The notes under the pieces are model-generated. The model was not told the origin of the DNA. It did no database searches and worked only from the letters and a program-made list of their open reading frames with translations. Positions 35,388 through 44,348 of a stretch of DNA of 64,000 nt are shown one piece after another. How positions within the stretch are numbered: position 1 is the stretch's first letter; every line of letters begins with the position of its first letter. The translations under genes were made by a program, and so were the position numbers. This DNA comes from Sphingomonas montanisoli (lineage in GTDB: Bacteria > Pseudomonadota > Alphaproteobacteria > Sphingomonadales > Sphingomonadaceae): the NCBI RefSeq assembly GCF_008274695.1, contig NZ_VTOU01000001.1, positions 620,001 to 684,000 of the forward strand. Reading direction: 5' to 3'.

Positions 35388-36176
35388 TTGCGCCATCTAT
35401 TGCTTGCCGCCGCCGCTTTGGCCGCGGTGCCCGCCATCACGATCGCGGCCAAGCCGCTTTCCAATCCCGGCATCCTGACGGCTGTGGCCGATCCGCAGCG
35501 CAGCGAGGCGGATCGCGCCCGCGATAAATATCGCCACCCGGTCGAAACACTCGAATTCTTTGGCATCCAGCCGACCCAGACTGTGATCGAATATCAGCCC
35601 GGCGGCGGCTGGTTCACCGCCATCCTCGCTCCCATGCTGCGCGAAAAGGGCAGCTATATCGCCATGCCGAGCGAGCGGGGCGCCGCGAGCTTCAAGACAC
35701 TGGCGGAAAAGAATGTCGGCTTCTGGGGTCCGATTACCGCTTATTCGTTCAGCAACACCGCACCGAGCACGATCCCCGCCGGCACCGCCGATCGCGTGGT
35801 GACGTTCCGGAACGTCCACAATATGATCATGGCGGGCGAGCCGGTCGCGGCGAAGGCGTTCGGTGACTTCTATGCCGCACTGAAGTCGGGCGGCATCCTG
35901 GGCGTCGAGGATCATCGCTTGCCCGAAGAAAAGGACAGCGCGCTGGAAAAATCGAGCGGCTATATCAAGAAGTCGACCGTGATCCGCCTCGCGACCGCCG
36001 CAGGCTTCAAGCTGGTCGGCGAATCCAAGGTCAATGCGAACCCGAAGGACACGCATGACTGGCCCGAGGGCGTGTGGACGCTGCCGCCAACCTACAAGCT
36101 GGGTGACAAGGACCGCGCCAAATATCAGGCGATCGGCGAAAGCGATCGCTTCCTGCTGAAGTTTGTGAAGCCGTAA
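35388..36176 (+). CDS. Secreted SAM-methyltransferase-like protein
   Basis: A TTG start at 35388 has AGGGAG seven bases upstream. A signal peptide (RHLLLAAAALAAVPAITIA) is followed by a class I Rossmann fold with VIEYQPGGGWFT in place of the SAM-binding motif (E-x-x-x-G-x-G). The downstream pattern (RVVTFRNVHNM) and total length (262) match the exported predicted methyltransferases (COG4798). These act on unknown small molecules in the periplasm. The signal peptide is an odd feature for a methyltransferase. Confidence 0.78.
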   Translation: MRHLLLAAAALAAVPAITIAAKPLSNPGILTAVADPQRSEADRARDKYRHPVETLEFFGIQPTQTVIEYQPGGGWFTAILAPMLREKGSYIAMPSERGAASFKTLAEKNVGFWGPITAYSFSNTAPSTIPAGTADRVVTFRNVHNMIMAGEPVAAKAFGDFYAALKSGGILGVEDHRLPEEKDSALEKSSGYIKKSTVIRLATAAGFKLVGESKVNANPKDTHDWPEGVWTLPPTYKLGDKDRAKYQAIGESDRFLLKFVKP

Positions 36177-36185
36177 CCTGCTAAA

Positions 36186-36305
36186 TCCTACCCCGCCAGG
36201 GCGAGGTGACGCTGAAAGCGACGGAAGGGGGGGGATACGGCCAACCAACGGCTCGCGTCCTCCCCCTCCGTCAGCTGCGCTGACACCTCCCCCTGACGGG
36301 GGAGG
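36186..36305. repeat. Intergenic inverted repeat, family C copy 2
   Basis: CCCCGCCAGGGCGAGGTGACGCTGAAAGCGACGGA and TCCGTCAGCTGCGCTGACACCTCCCCCTGACGGGGGAGG give long complementary arms. It lies between the exported methyltransferase and the phaR gene. It is closest to the copy at 39240-39364. Confidence 0.85.
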
Positions 36306-36317
36306 ATGAAGGTAAAC

Positions 36318-36878
36318 TTACTTCAGCTTGTCGATCTGCGCCTGCATGGCAGCGAGCTGCGCCTTGAGGGTGTCGACTTCGCTCGTCTTGTCGTCCGACG
36401 TCGCGGGCTTGGCCGCATCGGCGGGCTTGCCGCCCTTGGGTTGGAAAGCCGACGCAGCCGCTTCGAACATCGCCATGTTGCGCTTGGCGATTTCGGCGAA
36501 CGGGCCGCCCGAAAAGGCACCTTCCATCGCGCTGCGGAACTGCTGCTGGTTGCGGCGGAACGCGTCCATCGACGCTTCCAGATATTGCGGCACCATCGAC
36601 TGCATCGAATCGCCGTAGAGCGAGATCAACTGGCGCAGGAAACTGACCGGAAGCATCGTCTGCCCACGCGTTTCTTCTTCCATGATGATCTGGGTCAGGA
36701 CGTTATGGGTGATGTCCTCTTCAGTCTTCGCGTCGATGACCTTGAAGTCCCGGCCCTCGCGCGTCATCGTCGCAAGATGATCGAGCGTGATGTAGCTGGA
36801 AGTCTCGGTATTATAGAGCCGGCGATTGGCATATTTTTTGATTATGACCGTGCCCGTGCCGTCCGTCGCTTTCGCCAT
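36318..36878 (-). CDS. phaR: Polyhydroxyalkanoate synthesis repressor PhaR
   Basis: This 186-residue protein starts at ATG 36878 with GGGGGAG upstream. The N-terminus has IIKKYANRRLYNTETSSYIT (PHB/PHA accumulation regulator DNA-binding domain, about 12-70), then a PHB-binding part around TQIIMEEETRG. The C-terminus is a helix that ends in a short coiled coil (VDTLKAQLAAMQAQIDKLK). PhaR represses phasin and PHA genes and leaves DNA when it binds polymer. It diverges from the PhaC-like gene with 33 bp between, a natural target site. Confidence 0.93.
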   Translation of the reverse strand: MAKATDGTGTVIIKKYANRRLYNTETSSYITLDHLATMTREGRDFKVIDAKTEEDITHNVLTQIIMEEETRGQTMLPVSFLRQLISLYGDSMQSMVPQYLEASMDAFRRNQQQFRSAMEGAFSGGPFAEIAKRNMAMFEAAASAFQPKGGKPADAAKPATSDDKTSEVDTLKAQLAAMQAQIDKLK

Positions 36879-36911
36879 GCTCCCCCACCTTTCGAAATGC
36901 GCGTCTGACCA

Positions 36912-37976
36912 ATGACTGAAGCCATAGCACCGAATCTTGCCGCGCCGCAACACAGGCCGCGCCCCCTGCCCCTGTTCCTGCACATGCTGCGCAGCGAAAC
37001 CCAGGGACAGCCCGAACGGCTACGCAATGCCCTGGAAGGGTTGAAGACCTATCAGCAGGCGGAACGGCCGATACGCGGGCAAAGCGGCACGATCGCCGCA
37101 AGCGCAGGGCGCGCTACTTTGCGTGACTTTGGCGGCACCGGCCGGCCGGTCATCTTCGTGCCGTCGCTGATCAACGGATCCGAGATCCTCGATCTGGCCC
37201 CGCACAATTCGCTTATGCAATGGCTGGCGGACGAAGGGCTGAGGCCGCTTCTGCTCGACTGGGGAACGCCTGAGCCCGACGAGCGCGATCTGACGATCGG
37301 CGGCCATGTCGAAACGCTACTCCTCCCCCTGATCGACGCGGTCGGACCGGACACTGCGATTGCGGGCTATTGCCTGGGTGGCACGATGGCGCTGGCAGCG
37401 GCTGCGCTGCGGCCGGTCAGCGGCGTCGCGCTGATCGCCGCGCCGTGGGACTTCAGCGGATTTCCGGCCGACTCGCGAACGAACCTCGGGGAATTGTGGG
37501 AGAAGGCCCGCCCGACTTCGGAGGGTCTGGGCCTGCTGCCGCTCGAAGTTCTGCAGCAAGCATTCTGGGGCCTGGACCCCGCCCGTACGGTGGAGAAGTT
37601 CGTGCGCTTCGGCCGGCTCGATCCCGACGCCGCGCTCGAAGGCGATTTCATCGCCGTGGAGGACTGGGCCAATGCCGGCGCGCCCCTGACGATGGCAGCA
37701 GCGCGCGAACTGATGGAGACGCTGATGGCGGGCAATGCGAGCGGCGAAGGACGCTGGGAGGTCGGTGGTCGCATGATCCGCGCCGAGACGCTGCAGATGC
37801 CGATCCTGAACGTCGCGTCGACCACCGACCGTATCACGCCAGCCGCCACCGCCTGGCGCGGCGGCACGCGGATCGAACTGGTCGAAGGGCATGTTGGCAT
37901 GATCGTCGGGAGGCGGGCGAAAGCATCGCTCTGGCCCCGGCTTCGCGACTGGCTTTCGCAGTTGCGGAATAGCTGA
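36912..37976 (+). CDS. PhaC-like alpha/beta hydrolase (polyhydroxyalkanoate synthase-like)
   Basis: This is a 354-residue protein. The lipase box is GYCLGG (about 155-160), with Cys as nucleophile as in PHA synthases (GxCxGG). The catalytic Asp is probably in TTDRITP and the His in EGHVGM near the C-terminus. The preceding LLLDWGTPEPDERDL matches the LIDWG stretch of class I/III PhaC. Length is as in the 40-kDa class III catalytic subunit. Whether it polymerises hydroxyacyl-CoA here is uncertain. Its position divergent from phaR fits PHA metabolism. Confidence 0.78.
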   Translation: MTEAIAPNLAAPQHRPRPLPLFLHMLRSETQGQPERLRNALEGLKTYQQAERPIRGQSGTIAASAGRATLRDFGGTGRPVIFVPSLINGSEILDLAPHNSLMQWLADEGLRPLLLDWGTPEPDERDLTIGGHVETLLLPLIDAVGPDTAIAGYCLGGTMALAAAALRPVSGVALIAAPWDFSGFPADSRTNLGELWEKARPTSEGLGLLPLEVLQQAFWGLDPARTVEKFVRFGRLDPDAALEGDFIAVEDWANAGAPLTMAAARELMETLMAGNASGEGRWEVGGRMIRAETLQMPILNVASTTDRITPAATAWRGGTRIELVEGHVGMIVGRRAKASLWPRLRDWLSQLRNS

Positions 37977-38065
37977 TAGGCCCGCCCGTCGCAGGGCAAT
38001 GCACCGCGATTCGAGCAGAAGACGCAGAATCTTCGCTTGTGCGGCAAGAAGGAGCGACTTTCAGG

Positions 38066-39235
38066 ATGGACATCGTCATCACCGGTGCCAAGCGCACCCC
38101 CGTCGGCAGTTTCATGGGTGCTTTCGGCACCACCCCAGCGCATCTGCTGGGCAAGACCGCGATCGAAGCGGCGCTGATCCAGGCGGGCGTCGCCCCGGCC
38201 GAAGTGCAGGAAGTCCTGCTCGGCCAGATCCTCACCGCCGCGCAGGGGCAGAACCCGGCGCGTCAGGCGGCGATGGCGGCGGGCATCCCGCAGGAAGCGA
38301 CCGCAGTCGGCATCAACCAGCTGTGCGGCTCCGGTCTGCGCGCGGTGGCGCTCGCGGCCCAGTCGATCCGCTGCGGCGATGCGCGCATCGTGGTCGCGGG
38401 CGGGCAGGAAAGCATGTCGATGGCCCCGCATGCGCAATATCTGCGCGGCGGCGTGAAAATGGGCCCGGTCAGCTTCATCGATACGATGACGCATGACGGC
38501 CTGACCGACGCCTTCAACAATTATCACATGGGCGTCACCGCCGAGAACCTGGCCGAAAAGTATCAGGTGACCCGCGAGGAGCAGGATGCCTTCGCCGTCG
38601 GCAGCCAGAACAAGGCTTCGGCCGCACGCGCATCGGGCCGTTTCAGGGACGAGATCGTTCCCGTGACGATCAAGGGGCGCAAGGGCGATACGATCGTCGA
38701 GAATGACGAATATATCCGCGACGGCGCGACGATCGAGTCGGTTGCCGGCCTGAAGCCGGCCTTCAAGAAGGACGGTAGCGTGACCGCGGCCAATGCCAGC
38801 GGCATCAACGACGGCGCTGCCGCGATCGTGGTGATGTCGGGCAAGGATGCCGCCGATCGCGGTGCCCCCGTTCTGGGCCGCATCGCCAGCTGGGCGACGT
38901 GCGGCGTCGATCCGGCGATCATGGGCATAGGCCCGGCCCCCGCGACGCGCATCGCGCTCGAAAAGGCCGGCTGGACGCTGAACGACCTCGAACTGATCGA
39001 AGCGAACGAAGCCTTCGCAGCGCAGGCGCTGTCAGTCGGCAAGGAACTCGGCTGGAATCCCGACATCGTCAACGTCAACGGCGGCGCGATCGCGATCGGC
39101 CATCCGGTCGGCGCATCGGGCGCCCGCGTGCTGACGACGCTGCTCTACGAAATGCAGAAGCGCGACGTGAAGAAGGGTCTGGCGACCCTGTGCATCGGTG
39201 GTGGCATGGGCATCGCCATGTGCATCGAGCGTTAG
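38066..39235 (+). CDS. Acetyl-CoA C-acetyltransferase (thiolase)
   Basis: This 389-residue thiolase starts at ATG 38066 after AGAAGGAG. The acyl-carrying Cys is in NQLCGSGLRA (about 88), with the general-base His in GHPVGASGAR (about 345) and Cys in CIGGGMG (about 377). It condenses two acetyl-CoA to acetoacetyl-CoA, or acts in reverse in beta-oxidation. The nearby phaR and PhaC-like genes support a role in PHA supply; no phaB reductase gene is adjacent. Confidence 0.93.
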   Translation: MDIVITGAKRTPVGSFMGAFGTTPAHLLGKTAIEAALIQAGVAPAEVQEVLLGQILTAAQGQNPARQAAMAAGIPQEATAVGINQLCGSGLRAVALAAQSIRCGDARIVVAGGQESMSMAPHAQYLRGGVKMGPVSFIDTMTHDGLTDAFNNYHMGVTAENLAEKYQVTREEQDAFAVGSQNKASAARASGRFRDEIVPVTIKGRKGDTIVENDEYIRDGATIESVAGLKPAFKKDGSVTAANASGINDGAAAIVVMSGKDAADRGAPVLGRIASWATCGVDPAIMGIGPAPATRIALEKAGWTLNDLELIEANEAFAAQALSVGKELGWNPDIVNVNGGAIAIGHPVGASGARVLTTLLYEMQKRDVKKGLATLCIGGGMGIAMCIER

Positions 39236-39239
39236 GTTA

Positions 39240-39364
39240 AATCCTCCCCCGCAAGGGGGAGATGGCGCTGAAAGCGACGGAGGGGGAGGACGGCGACCAA
39301 CAAGCGGCGCGCGTCCTCCCCCTCCGTCAGCTGCGCTGACACCTCCCCCTGGCGGGGGAGGATT
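39240..39364. repeat. Intergenic inverted repeat, family C copy 3
   Basis: CCTCCCCCGCAAGGGGGAGATGGCGCTGAAAGCGACGGAGGGGGAGG pairs with CCTCCCCCTCCGTCAGCTGCGCTGACACCTCCCCCTGGCGGGGGAGG. It is about 85-90 percent identical, by eye, to the copy at 36186-36305. It lies between the thiolase and the convergent peroxiredoxin gene. Confidence 0.85.
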
Positions 39365-39901
39365 TCACTTCGGGTTGGTTTTCAGCCAATCGAGGACGTT
39401 CTCCGGCGCGCTGACGCCATAGGGATCTTCGTCCGATCCATCGTCGTTGATGCCGGGTTCCTCGAACCAGGCGACGACCTTGCCGTCGTCGACCACCATC
39501 GCATAGCGCCACGAACGATCGCCGAAGCCAAGATGGTCCTTGTTGATCAGCATGCCCATGCGGCGGGTGAAATCGCCCGATCCATCGGGCAGCAGCTTGG
39601 TCTTGCTGAGCCCCAGATTCTTGCCCCACTGGAACATCACGAAGGCATCGTTGACCGAGAGGCAGTAAACCTCGCTGGCGCCGGCGGCCTTCAGATCGTC
39701 ATAGCTGCGTTCATAGGCCGGGCACTGCTCGGTCGAACAGGTCGGTGTGAAGGCGCCGGGGAGCGCGAACACGACGTTGCGGCCCTTGCCGAGCAGATCG
39801 CCGGTCTGGACATCCTGCCAGCGGAACGGGTTCGGCCCTTCGACGGTCTCGTCGCGGACGCGGGTCTTCAGGGTAACGTTGGGAACTTCGCGGCCCAGCA
39901 T
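39365..39901 (-). CDS. Peroxiredoxin, Prx5-type
   Basis: This 178-residue peroxidase has the peroxidatic Cys in PGAFTPTCSTEQCPAYE (about 50-66). The following LSVNDAFVMFQWGK is a Prx5/hybrid Prx sequence. It reduces hydrogen peroxide and organic peroxides using glutathione or thioredoxin-like partners. The second Cys four residues later (SVEQC-type position) is family-typical. The gene converges with the thiolase gene. Confidence 0.93.
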   Translation of the reverse strand: MLGREVPNVTLKTRVRDETVEGPNPFRWQDVQTGDLLGKGRNVVFALPGAFTPTCSTEQCPAYERSYDDLKAAGASEVYCLSVNDAFVMFQWGKNLGLSKTKLLPDGSGDFTRRMGMLINKDHLGFGDRSWRYAMVVDDGKVVAWFEEPGINDDGSDEDPYGVSAPENVLDWLKTNPK

Positions 39902-40004
39902 GGCTCACTCCTCATTATCGTGCGGTGAGACGGATATGCCGAGAGATCGTTGATCGATCAAATTGGAAAGTCGGGTTTCAGTAATCGAAACCCTCGTTCA
40001 ATCC

Positions 40005-40763
40005 CTACCGGATCGGCCCCTCGGCACGCCCTTGAACGAACTGGTCAACATAAGGGTTGCCGCTGTCGTAAAGCCGGTCGCGCGGCCCGCGCCAGATGAT
40101 CTTGCCCTGGTAGAGCATGGCCACGCGGTGCGCGATCTTGCGCGCCGAGGCCATGTCGTGGGTGATCGTGAGCGCGGTGACGCCCAGATCCTCGACCAGG
40201 CTGACGATCAGATCGTTGATCACGTCGGCGCGGATCGGATCGAGCCCGGTGGTCGGCTCATCGAAGAAGATGATCTCCGGCCGCGGCGCGATCGCGCGGG
40301 CCAGCGCGACGCGCTTCTGCATACCCCCCGAAAGCTCGCTGGGGCGCAGATCGAGGATCTTGGACGACAATCCGACACGTTCGAGATTTTCGGCCGCGAT
40401 CTTGCGCATGTTCGTCGCATCGCGCGCCTTGCCCTGCGTTAGCGCGAAGGTGACGTTGCGCCAGATCGGCAGCGAATCGAACAGGGCCGATCCCTGGAAC
40501 AGCATGCCGAACTTGGCGCGCATCTTTTCCAGATCGCGCCCACGCAGGCCGACGACGTCCTGCCCGTCGATCCGGATCGACCCGCGATCGGGCTTCACCA
40601 GCCCGAGGATGCATTTGAGCGTGACCGATTTGCCGCTGCCCGACTGTCCGATGATCGCCATCGATTCGCCGCGCTCGATCTCGAGGTTGATGCCGTCGAG
40701 GACGCAATTGTCGCCGAATGTCTTGGCGACGCCTTCGAGAACGATCTTATGGTCCGCCATCAT
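40005..40763 (-). CDS. MlaF-type phospholipid ABC transporter ATP-binding protein
   Basis: This 252-residue ATPase has Walker A GQSGSGKS, signature LSGGMQKRVALARAI, and Walker B IIFFDEPTTGLDP. The neighbouring permease is of the MlaE family, so this is the MlaF partner of a lipid transporter between inner and outer membrane. The two overlap by four bases (ATGA). The Mla substrate-binding (MCE) gene is not visible in this window. The start used is ATG 40763; ATG 40760 follows at once. Confidence 0.93.
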   Translation of the reverse strand: MMADHKIVLEGVAKTFGDNCVLDGINLEIERGESMAIIGQSGSGKSVTLKCILGLVKPDRGSIRIDGQDVVGLRGRDLEKMRAKFGMLFQGSALFDSLPIWRNVTFALTQGKARDATNMRKIAAENLERVGLSSKILDLRPSELSGGMQKRVALARAIAPRPEIIFFDEPTTGLDPIRADVINDLIVSLVEDLGVTALTITHDMASARKIAHRVAMLYQGKIIWRGPRDRLYDSGNPYVDQFVQGRAEGPIR

Positions 40764-41542
40764 CCGAACGCCACCAGCGTGATGATCATGTTCGACAACA
40801 GGATCAGGATGAAGGCGGATACGACCGCGTCGGTGGTCGCCCGGCCGACCCCCGCCGCGCCGCCCTTTGCCTTGAAGCCATGATAACAGCCCATCAGCGC
40901 GATGAAGAAGCCGAAGAAGCCCGATTTGACCAAGGCCATCTGCAGGTCGGTCGCGGTCAGAAACTGACGGGTCGTGTTGAGATAGCCGGCGGCATTGAAA
41001 TCGAGCTTATAGACTGCGGTGAAATAACCGCCAAAGATGCCGATCGCATTGGCGATCAGGACCAGCAACGGGACTGCGATCAATCCCGCGATGATGCGCG
41101 GCGCGATCAGATAGCGGAACGGATCAGTGCGCAAAGTCGTCAGCGCATCAAGCTGCTCGGTGACGCGCATCGTGCCGATTTCGGCCGCCATCGCCGAAGA
41201 GACACGCCCTGCGACCATCAGGCCGACAAGCACCGGCCCCAGTTCGCGCACCATGCCCAGCACCACGACCGCCGGCACCGTCGAGGTCGCATTGAAGCGC
41301 GAACCGGCCGTGTAGATCTGCTGCGCGAGCGCGGCGCCCGAGAAGATCGCCGTCATGCCGACGACAGGCAGCGACAACCAGCCCAGCAGAAGCAGCTGCT
41401 CCAGGATACGACCCGGATAATAAGGCGGGCGGACGGAGTGGCTGATCGCCTTCCAGGCGAAGATCGCGAGCCGGCCGAGCTCCGCCAGCGCCCCGATCAG
41501 CAATCGGCCTATCGAGGCGAACAATCCTATGACGGCACTCAA
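40760..41542 (-). CDS. MlaE-type ABC transporter permease
   Basis: This 260-residue membrane protein has about five helices and carries the MlaE family pattern, including EQLDALTTLRTDPFRYLIAPR (about 120-140) and GAALAQQIYTAGSRFNAT. It forms the membrane core of the lipid transporter with the adjacent ATPase. Alanine racemase is encoded upstream on the same strand with 16 bp between. Homologous mlaD and mlaC genes were not seen nearby. Confidence 0.92.
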   Translation of the reverse strand: MSAVIGLFASIGRLLIGALAELGRLAIFAWKAISHSVRPPYYPGRILEQLLLLGWLSLPVVGMTAIFSGAALAQQIYTAGSRFNATSTVPAVVVLGMVRELGPVLVGLMVAGRVSSAMAAEIGTMRVTEQLDALTTLRTDPFRYLIAPRIIAGLIAVPLLVLIANAIGIFGGYFTAVYKLDFNAAGYLNTTRQFLTATDLQMALVKSGFFGFFIALMGCYHGFKAKGGAAGVGRATTDAVVSAFILILLSNMIITLVAFG

Positions 41543-41558
41543 ATCGCGGACTTCCGTG

Positions 41559-42602
41559 CTATTTCCAGACGCGCTGATAGCGGGAGCCTAGCCCGGTCAG
41601 CAACTCATATTGCGACATGCCTGTCGCCGCGGCGGCGGCGGGCAGATCATGGTCGATTTCCAGCCAGTCGCCCGCAGCCAGATCGGCATCGCCCAGATCG
41701 ACTGCGATCAGATCCATCGACACCCTTCCGGCCAGCGGCAGGACGCGATCGCCGCCGCGCGCGAAGCCATGCCCGGCAAAGGCGCGAAAATAGCCGTCGG
41801 CATAGCCGAGGTTGAGGATCGCGACGCGGGTCGGGCGGGTCGCCGTGAAGGTGGCGCCATAGCCCACCGTCTCGCCGGCCAGCACGTCTCGGACCTGCAA
41901 TATCTCCGCTTCGATCCGCGCGACCGGGGCGATATGCCCTTCGGCCTCGGCACGCGGGATACCACCGTAGAGCGCAAGGCCGGGGCGCGTCAGATCGAAG
42001 CCATAATCCGTGCCCAGGCAGATGCCGGCCGAATTGGCCAAGCTGTAGCGCTGCGCCGTGATCGCACCGCGCAGTTCGACGAAGCGGGCGAGTTGAAGAT
42101 CGTTGAGCGGATGGCCGACCTCGTCAGCGCAGGCGAGGTGACTGAGCAGAGTGTCGATCAGGAGACCGTCGAGCAGGCCCGACCGCACCTCTTCGATCGA
42201 CAGGCCCAGCCGGTTCATGCCGGTATCGACCATCACGTCGCAGGGGCGCTCGGGTGCGGCCTCCTTCCAGCGTGCGACCATTTCCGCGCTGGCAAGGACA
42301 GGCCGCGCGCGACTGGCGAGCGCGACGGCCATATCGGTGGACCGCACGCCGTGAAGGACGGCGAGCGACGCCGCGTGCGGCAGATCGCCGAGCGCCAGCG
42401 CCTCGCCCCAACTCGCGACGAAGAAGTCGCGGCATCCCGCCTCGGCGAGGCGCGCGGCCACTTCGCGCGCGCCGAGCCCGTAGCCATCGGCCTTGATCGC
42501 CGCCCCTGCGGGCGCCCCGCCCCGCGCACCCAGCCAGCGCCAGTTGGCGACGAGCGCGTCGCTGTCGAGGATCAGGCGGAGCGGAGGATCATAGAGAGGC
42601 AC
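41559..42602 (-). CDS. alr: Alanine racemase
   Basis: This 347-residue PLP enzyme has the PLP lysine in AAIKADGYGLGA (about 34-45). A second-base Tyr lies in VGYGATF (about 245). The pattern RVSMDLIAVDLG near the C-terminus is also typical. It interconverts L- and D-alanine for peptidoglycan. It is 16 bp upstream of mlaE on the same strand and 27 bp downstream of an MFS gene. The length is a little short but complete. Confidence 0.93.
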   Translation of the reverse strand: MPLYDPPLRLILDSDALVANWRWLGARGGAPAGAAIKADGYGLGAREVAARLAEAGCRDFFVASWGEALALGDLPHAASLAVLHGVRSTDMAVALASRARPVLASAEMVARWKEAAPERPCDVMVDTGMNRLGLSIEEVRSGLLDGLLIDTLLSHLACADEVGHPLNDLQLARFVELRGAITAQRYSLANSAGICLGTDYGFDLTRPGLALYGGIPRAEAEGHIAPVARIEAEILQVRDVLAGETVGYGATFTATRPTRVAILNLGYADGYFRAFAGHGFARGGDRVLPLAGRVSMDLIAVDLGDADLAAGDWLEIDHDLPAAAAATGMSQYELLTGLGSRYQRVWK

Positions 42603-42629
42603 ATCCCGCCGATAGCGGGCGGGGCCGAT

Positions 42630-44219
42630 CTATTCCAGTTCCTTCCCGCTCGTCTCGGGCAGGCCGAACAAAGTCACGACGAAGGCGAGCGCCACCACCG
42701 CGATCGTGTACCACAGTCCGGCAAACGGATCGCCGGTGCGCGCGACGATATATTGGCTGATGAAGGGCAGGAAACCGCCGAAATAGCCTGTGCCGATGTG
42801 ATAGGGCACCGACATGGAGGTGTAGCGCACCCGCGCCGGGAACAGTTCGACCAGCAGGGCCGCGACAGGGCCGTAGGTCATCCCTGACAGAAAGCCGATC
42901 CCGACGATACACAGCATCATCTTCACGAAGGCGCCGGCGGACGGCGTGATCTTCTCGAGCTTGTAGCCCGCATTCGCAAGCGCGGTTTCCAGCGCTGCGG
43001 CGTCACGCGCGTCGACAGGCTTGCCGCCGATCGTCACTGCGGGTGCGGCGCCAGGCACACCCTCCACCTTTGTGTAGGCGACGCCCTTCTTGGACAAGGT
43101 GTCGAGCACCTGCCCGCAGGGCGTCTCCTGCCCCTTCGTGGCGAAAGGATCGTAGCGGCAGTCGCTGCCGGTCACGACCACAGGCGCGCGCTCCATCGCC
43201 TCGGCGAGGCCGGGATTGCCCGCCGCCGCCATCCAGTGGAACAGCGGGAATAGGAGCAGCATCGTCAGCGCGTAGCCGATCAGGATCGGCTTCTTGCGCC
43301 CCACCTTGTCGGACAGCCAGCCGAACAACACGAACCAGAACAGGCTGAACACCGCGCCGCCGCCGACGATCAGCCGCGCTGGCGTGTCCTCGATCCTGAG
43401 CGCGCTCTGGATGAAGTAAAGTGCCTGGAACTGCGCGGTATACCAAATGACGGTCAAACCGGCGGCGATCCCGAACAACGCTACCAGAATGCGGCGCCAC
43501 TTGGCCCAACTATCAAAACTTTCCTTGAGCGGGTTGGCGGCGACCTCGCCGGCATCCTTCATGGCCTTGAAGACCGGGCTTTCCTTGAGCTTCAGGCGCA
43601 CCCACAAGGAGATGGCGAGCAATATCAGCGAGAAGAGGAACGGCACACGCCAGCCCCACTCCGCAAACTCTTCTTTCGATAGAAACACGTTCGACGTGAG
43701 CACGACGATCAGGCTCAGCAGGAAACCGCCGATCACGCCGGCCTGGATGAAGCTGGTGTAGAAACCGCGGCGATGGCGCGGCGCATGCTCAGCGACATAG
43801 ATCGCCGCCCCGCCATATTCGCCGCCCAGCGCGAGCCCCTGCAAAATGCGCAGGAAAACGAGCAGCACAGGCGCCAACACTCCGATCGTCTCATAGGTCG
43901 GCAGCACGCCGACCAGCGCGGTTGCGACGCCCATCATCGCGATGGTGACGAGGAAGGTATATTTGCGGCCGAGCCTGTCGCCCAGCACGCCGAACAGCAA
44001 AGCACCCAGCGGCCGCATGCCGAAGCCAACGCCGAAACTGGCGAGGAAGATCAGGAAGCTGACGGCGGGGTTGTCGGACGGGAAGAAATGGCCCGCGACG
44101 ATATTGGCGAGCGTGCCGTAAACGAAGAAGTCGTACCATTCGAACACGGTGCCGAGCGTCGAAGCGAAGATCACCAGCCGATCGCGCTTTGCGTCAAACG
44201 CCACTTCGGCAGTCGCCAT
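42630..44219 (-). CDS. MFS transporter of the metabolite:H+ symporter type, with a loop domain
   Basis: This 529-residue transporter has the MHS signature GTVFEWYDFFVYGTL at the N-terminus and GVLGDRLGRK (about 80) as the A-motif loop. About 12 membrane helices flank an unusually long hydrophilic insertion between residues about 325 and 420, containing two cysteines (SDCRYDPF and TPCGQV). The insertion should be on the outside, where a disulfide could form. Similar insertions occur in other alphaproteobacterial MHS proteins. The solute is unknown; dicarboxylates or betaines are family precedents. Confidence 0.85.
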   Translation of the reverse strand: MATAEVAFDAKRDRLVIFASTLGTVFEWYDFFVYGTLANIVAGHFFPSDNPAVSFLIFLASFGVGFGMRPLGALLFGVLGDRLGRKYTFLVTIAMMGVATALVGVLPTYETIGVLAPVLLVFLRILQGLALGGEYGGAAIYVAEHAPRHRRGFYTSFIQAGVIGGFLLSLIVVLTSNVFLSKEEFAEWGWRVPFLFSLILLAISLWVRLKLKESPVFKAMKDAGEVAANPLKESFDSWAKWRRILVALFGIAAGLTVIWYTAQFQALYFIQSALRIEDTPARLIVGGGAVFSLFWFVLFGWLSDKVGRKKPILIGYALTMLLLFPLFHWMAAAGNPGLAEAMERAPVVVTGSDCRYDPFATKGQETPCGQVLDTLSKKGVAYTKVEGVPGAAPAVTIGGKPVDARDAAALETALANAGYKLEKITPSAGAFVKMMLCIVGIGFLSGMTYGPVAALLVELFPARVRYTSMSVPYHIGTGYFGGFLPFISQYIVARTGDPFAGLWYTIAVVALAFVVTLFGLPETSGKELE

Positions 44220-44348
44220 GTCCGAAACTCTCCCAAAAGTCCGTTATTTTCACTCTGGCTATGCGAGCGTCGGCCGCGCGGCAAGCGCGACGATGGAACG
44301 TCCGATATCTCAATACGTTGGGGGCCGGAACGATACCGGAGAATTGCC

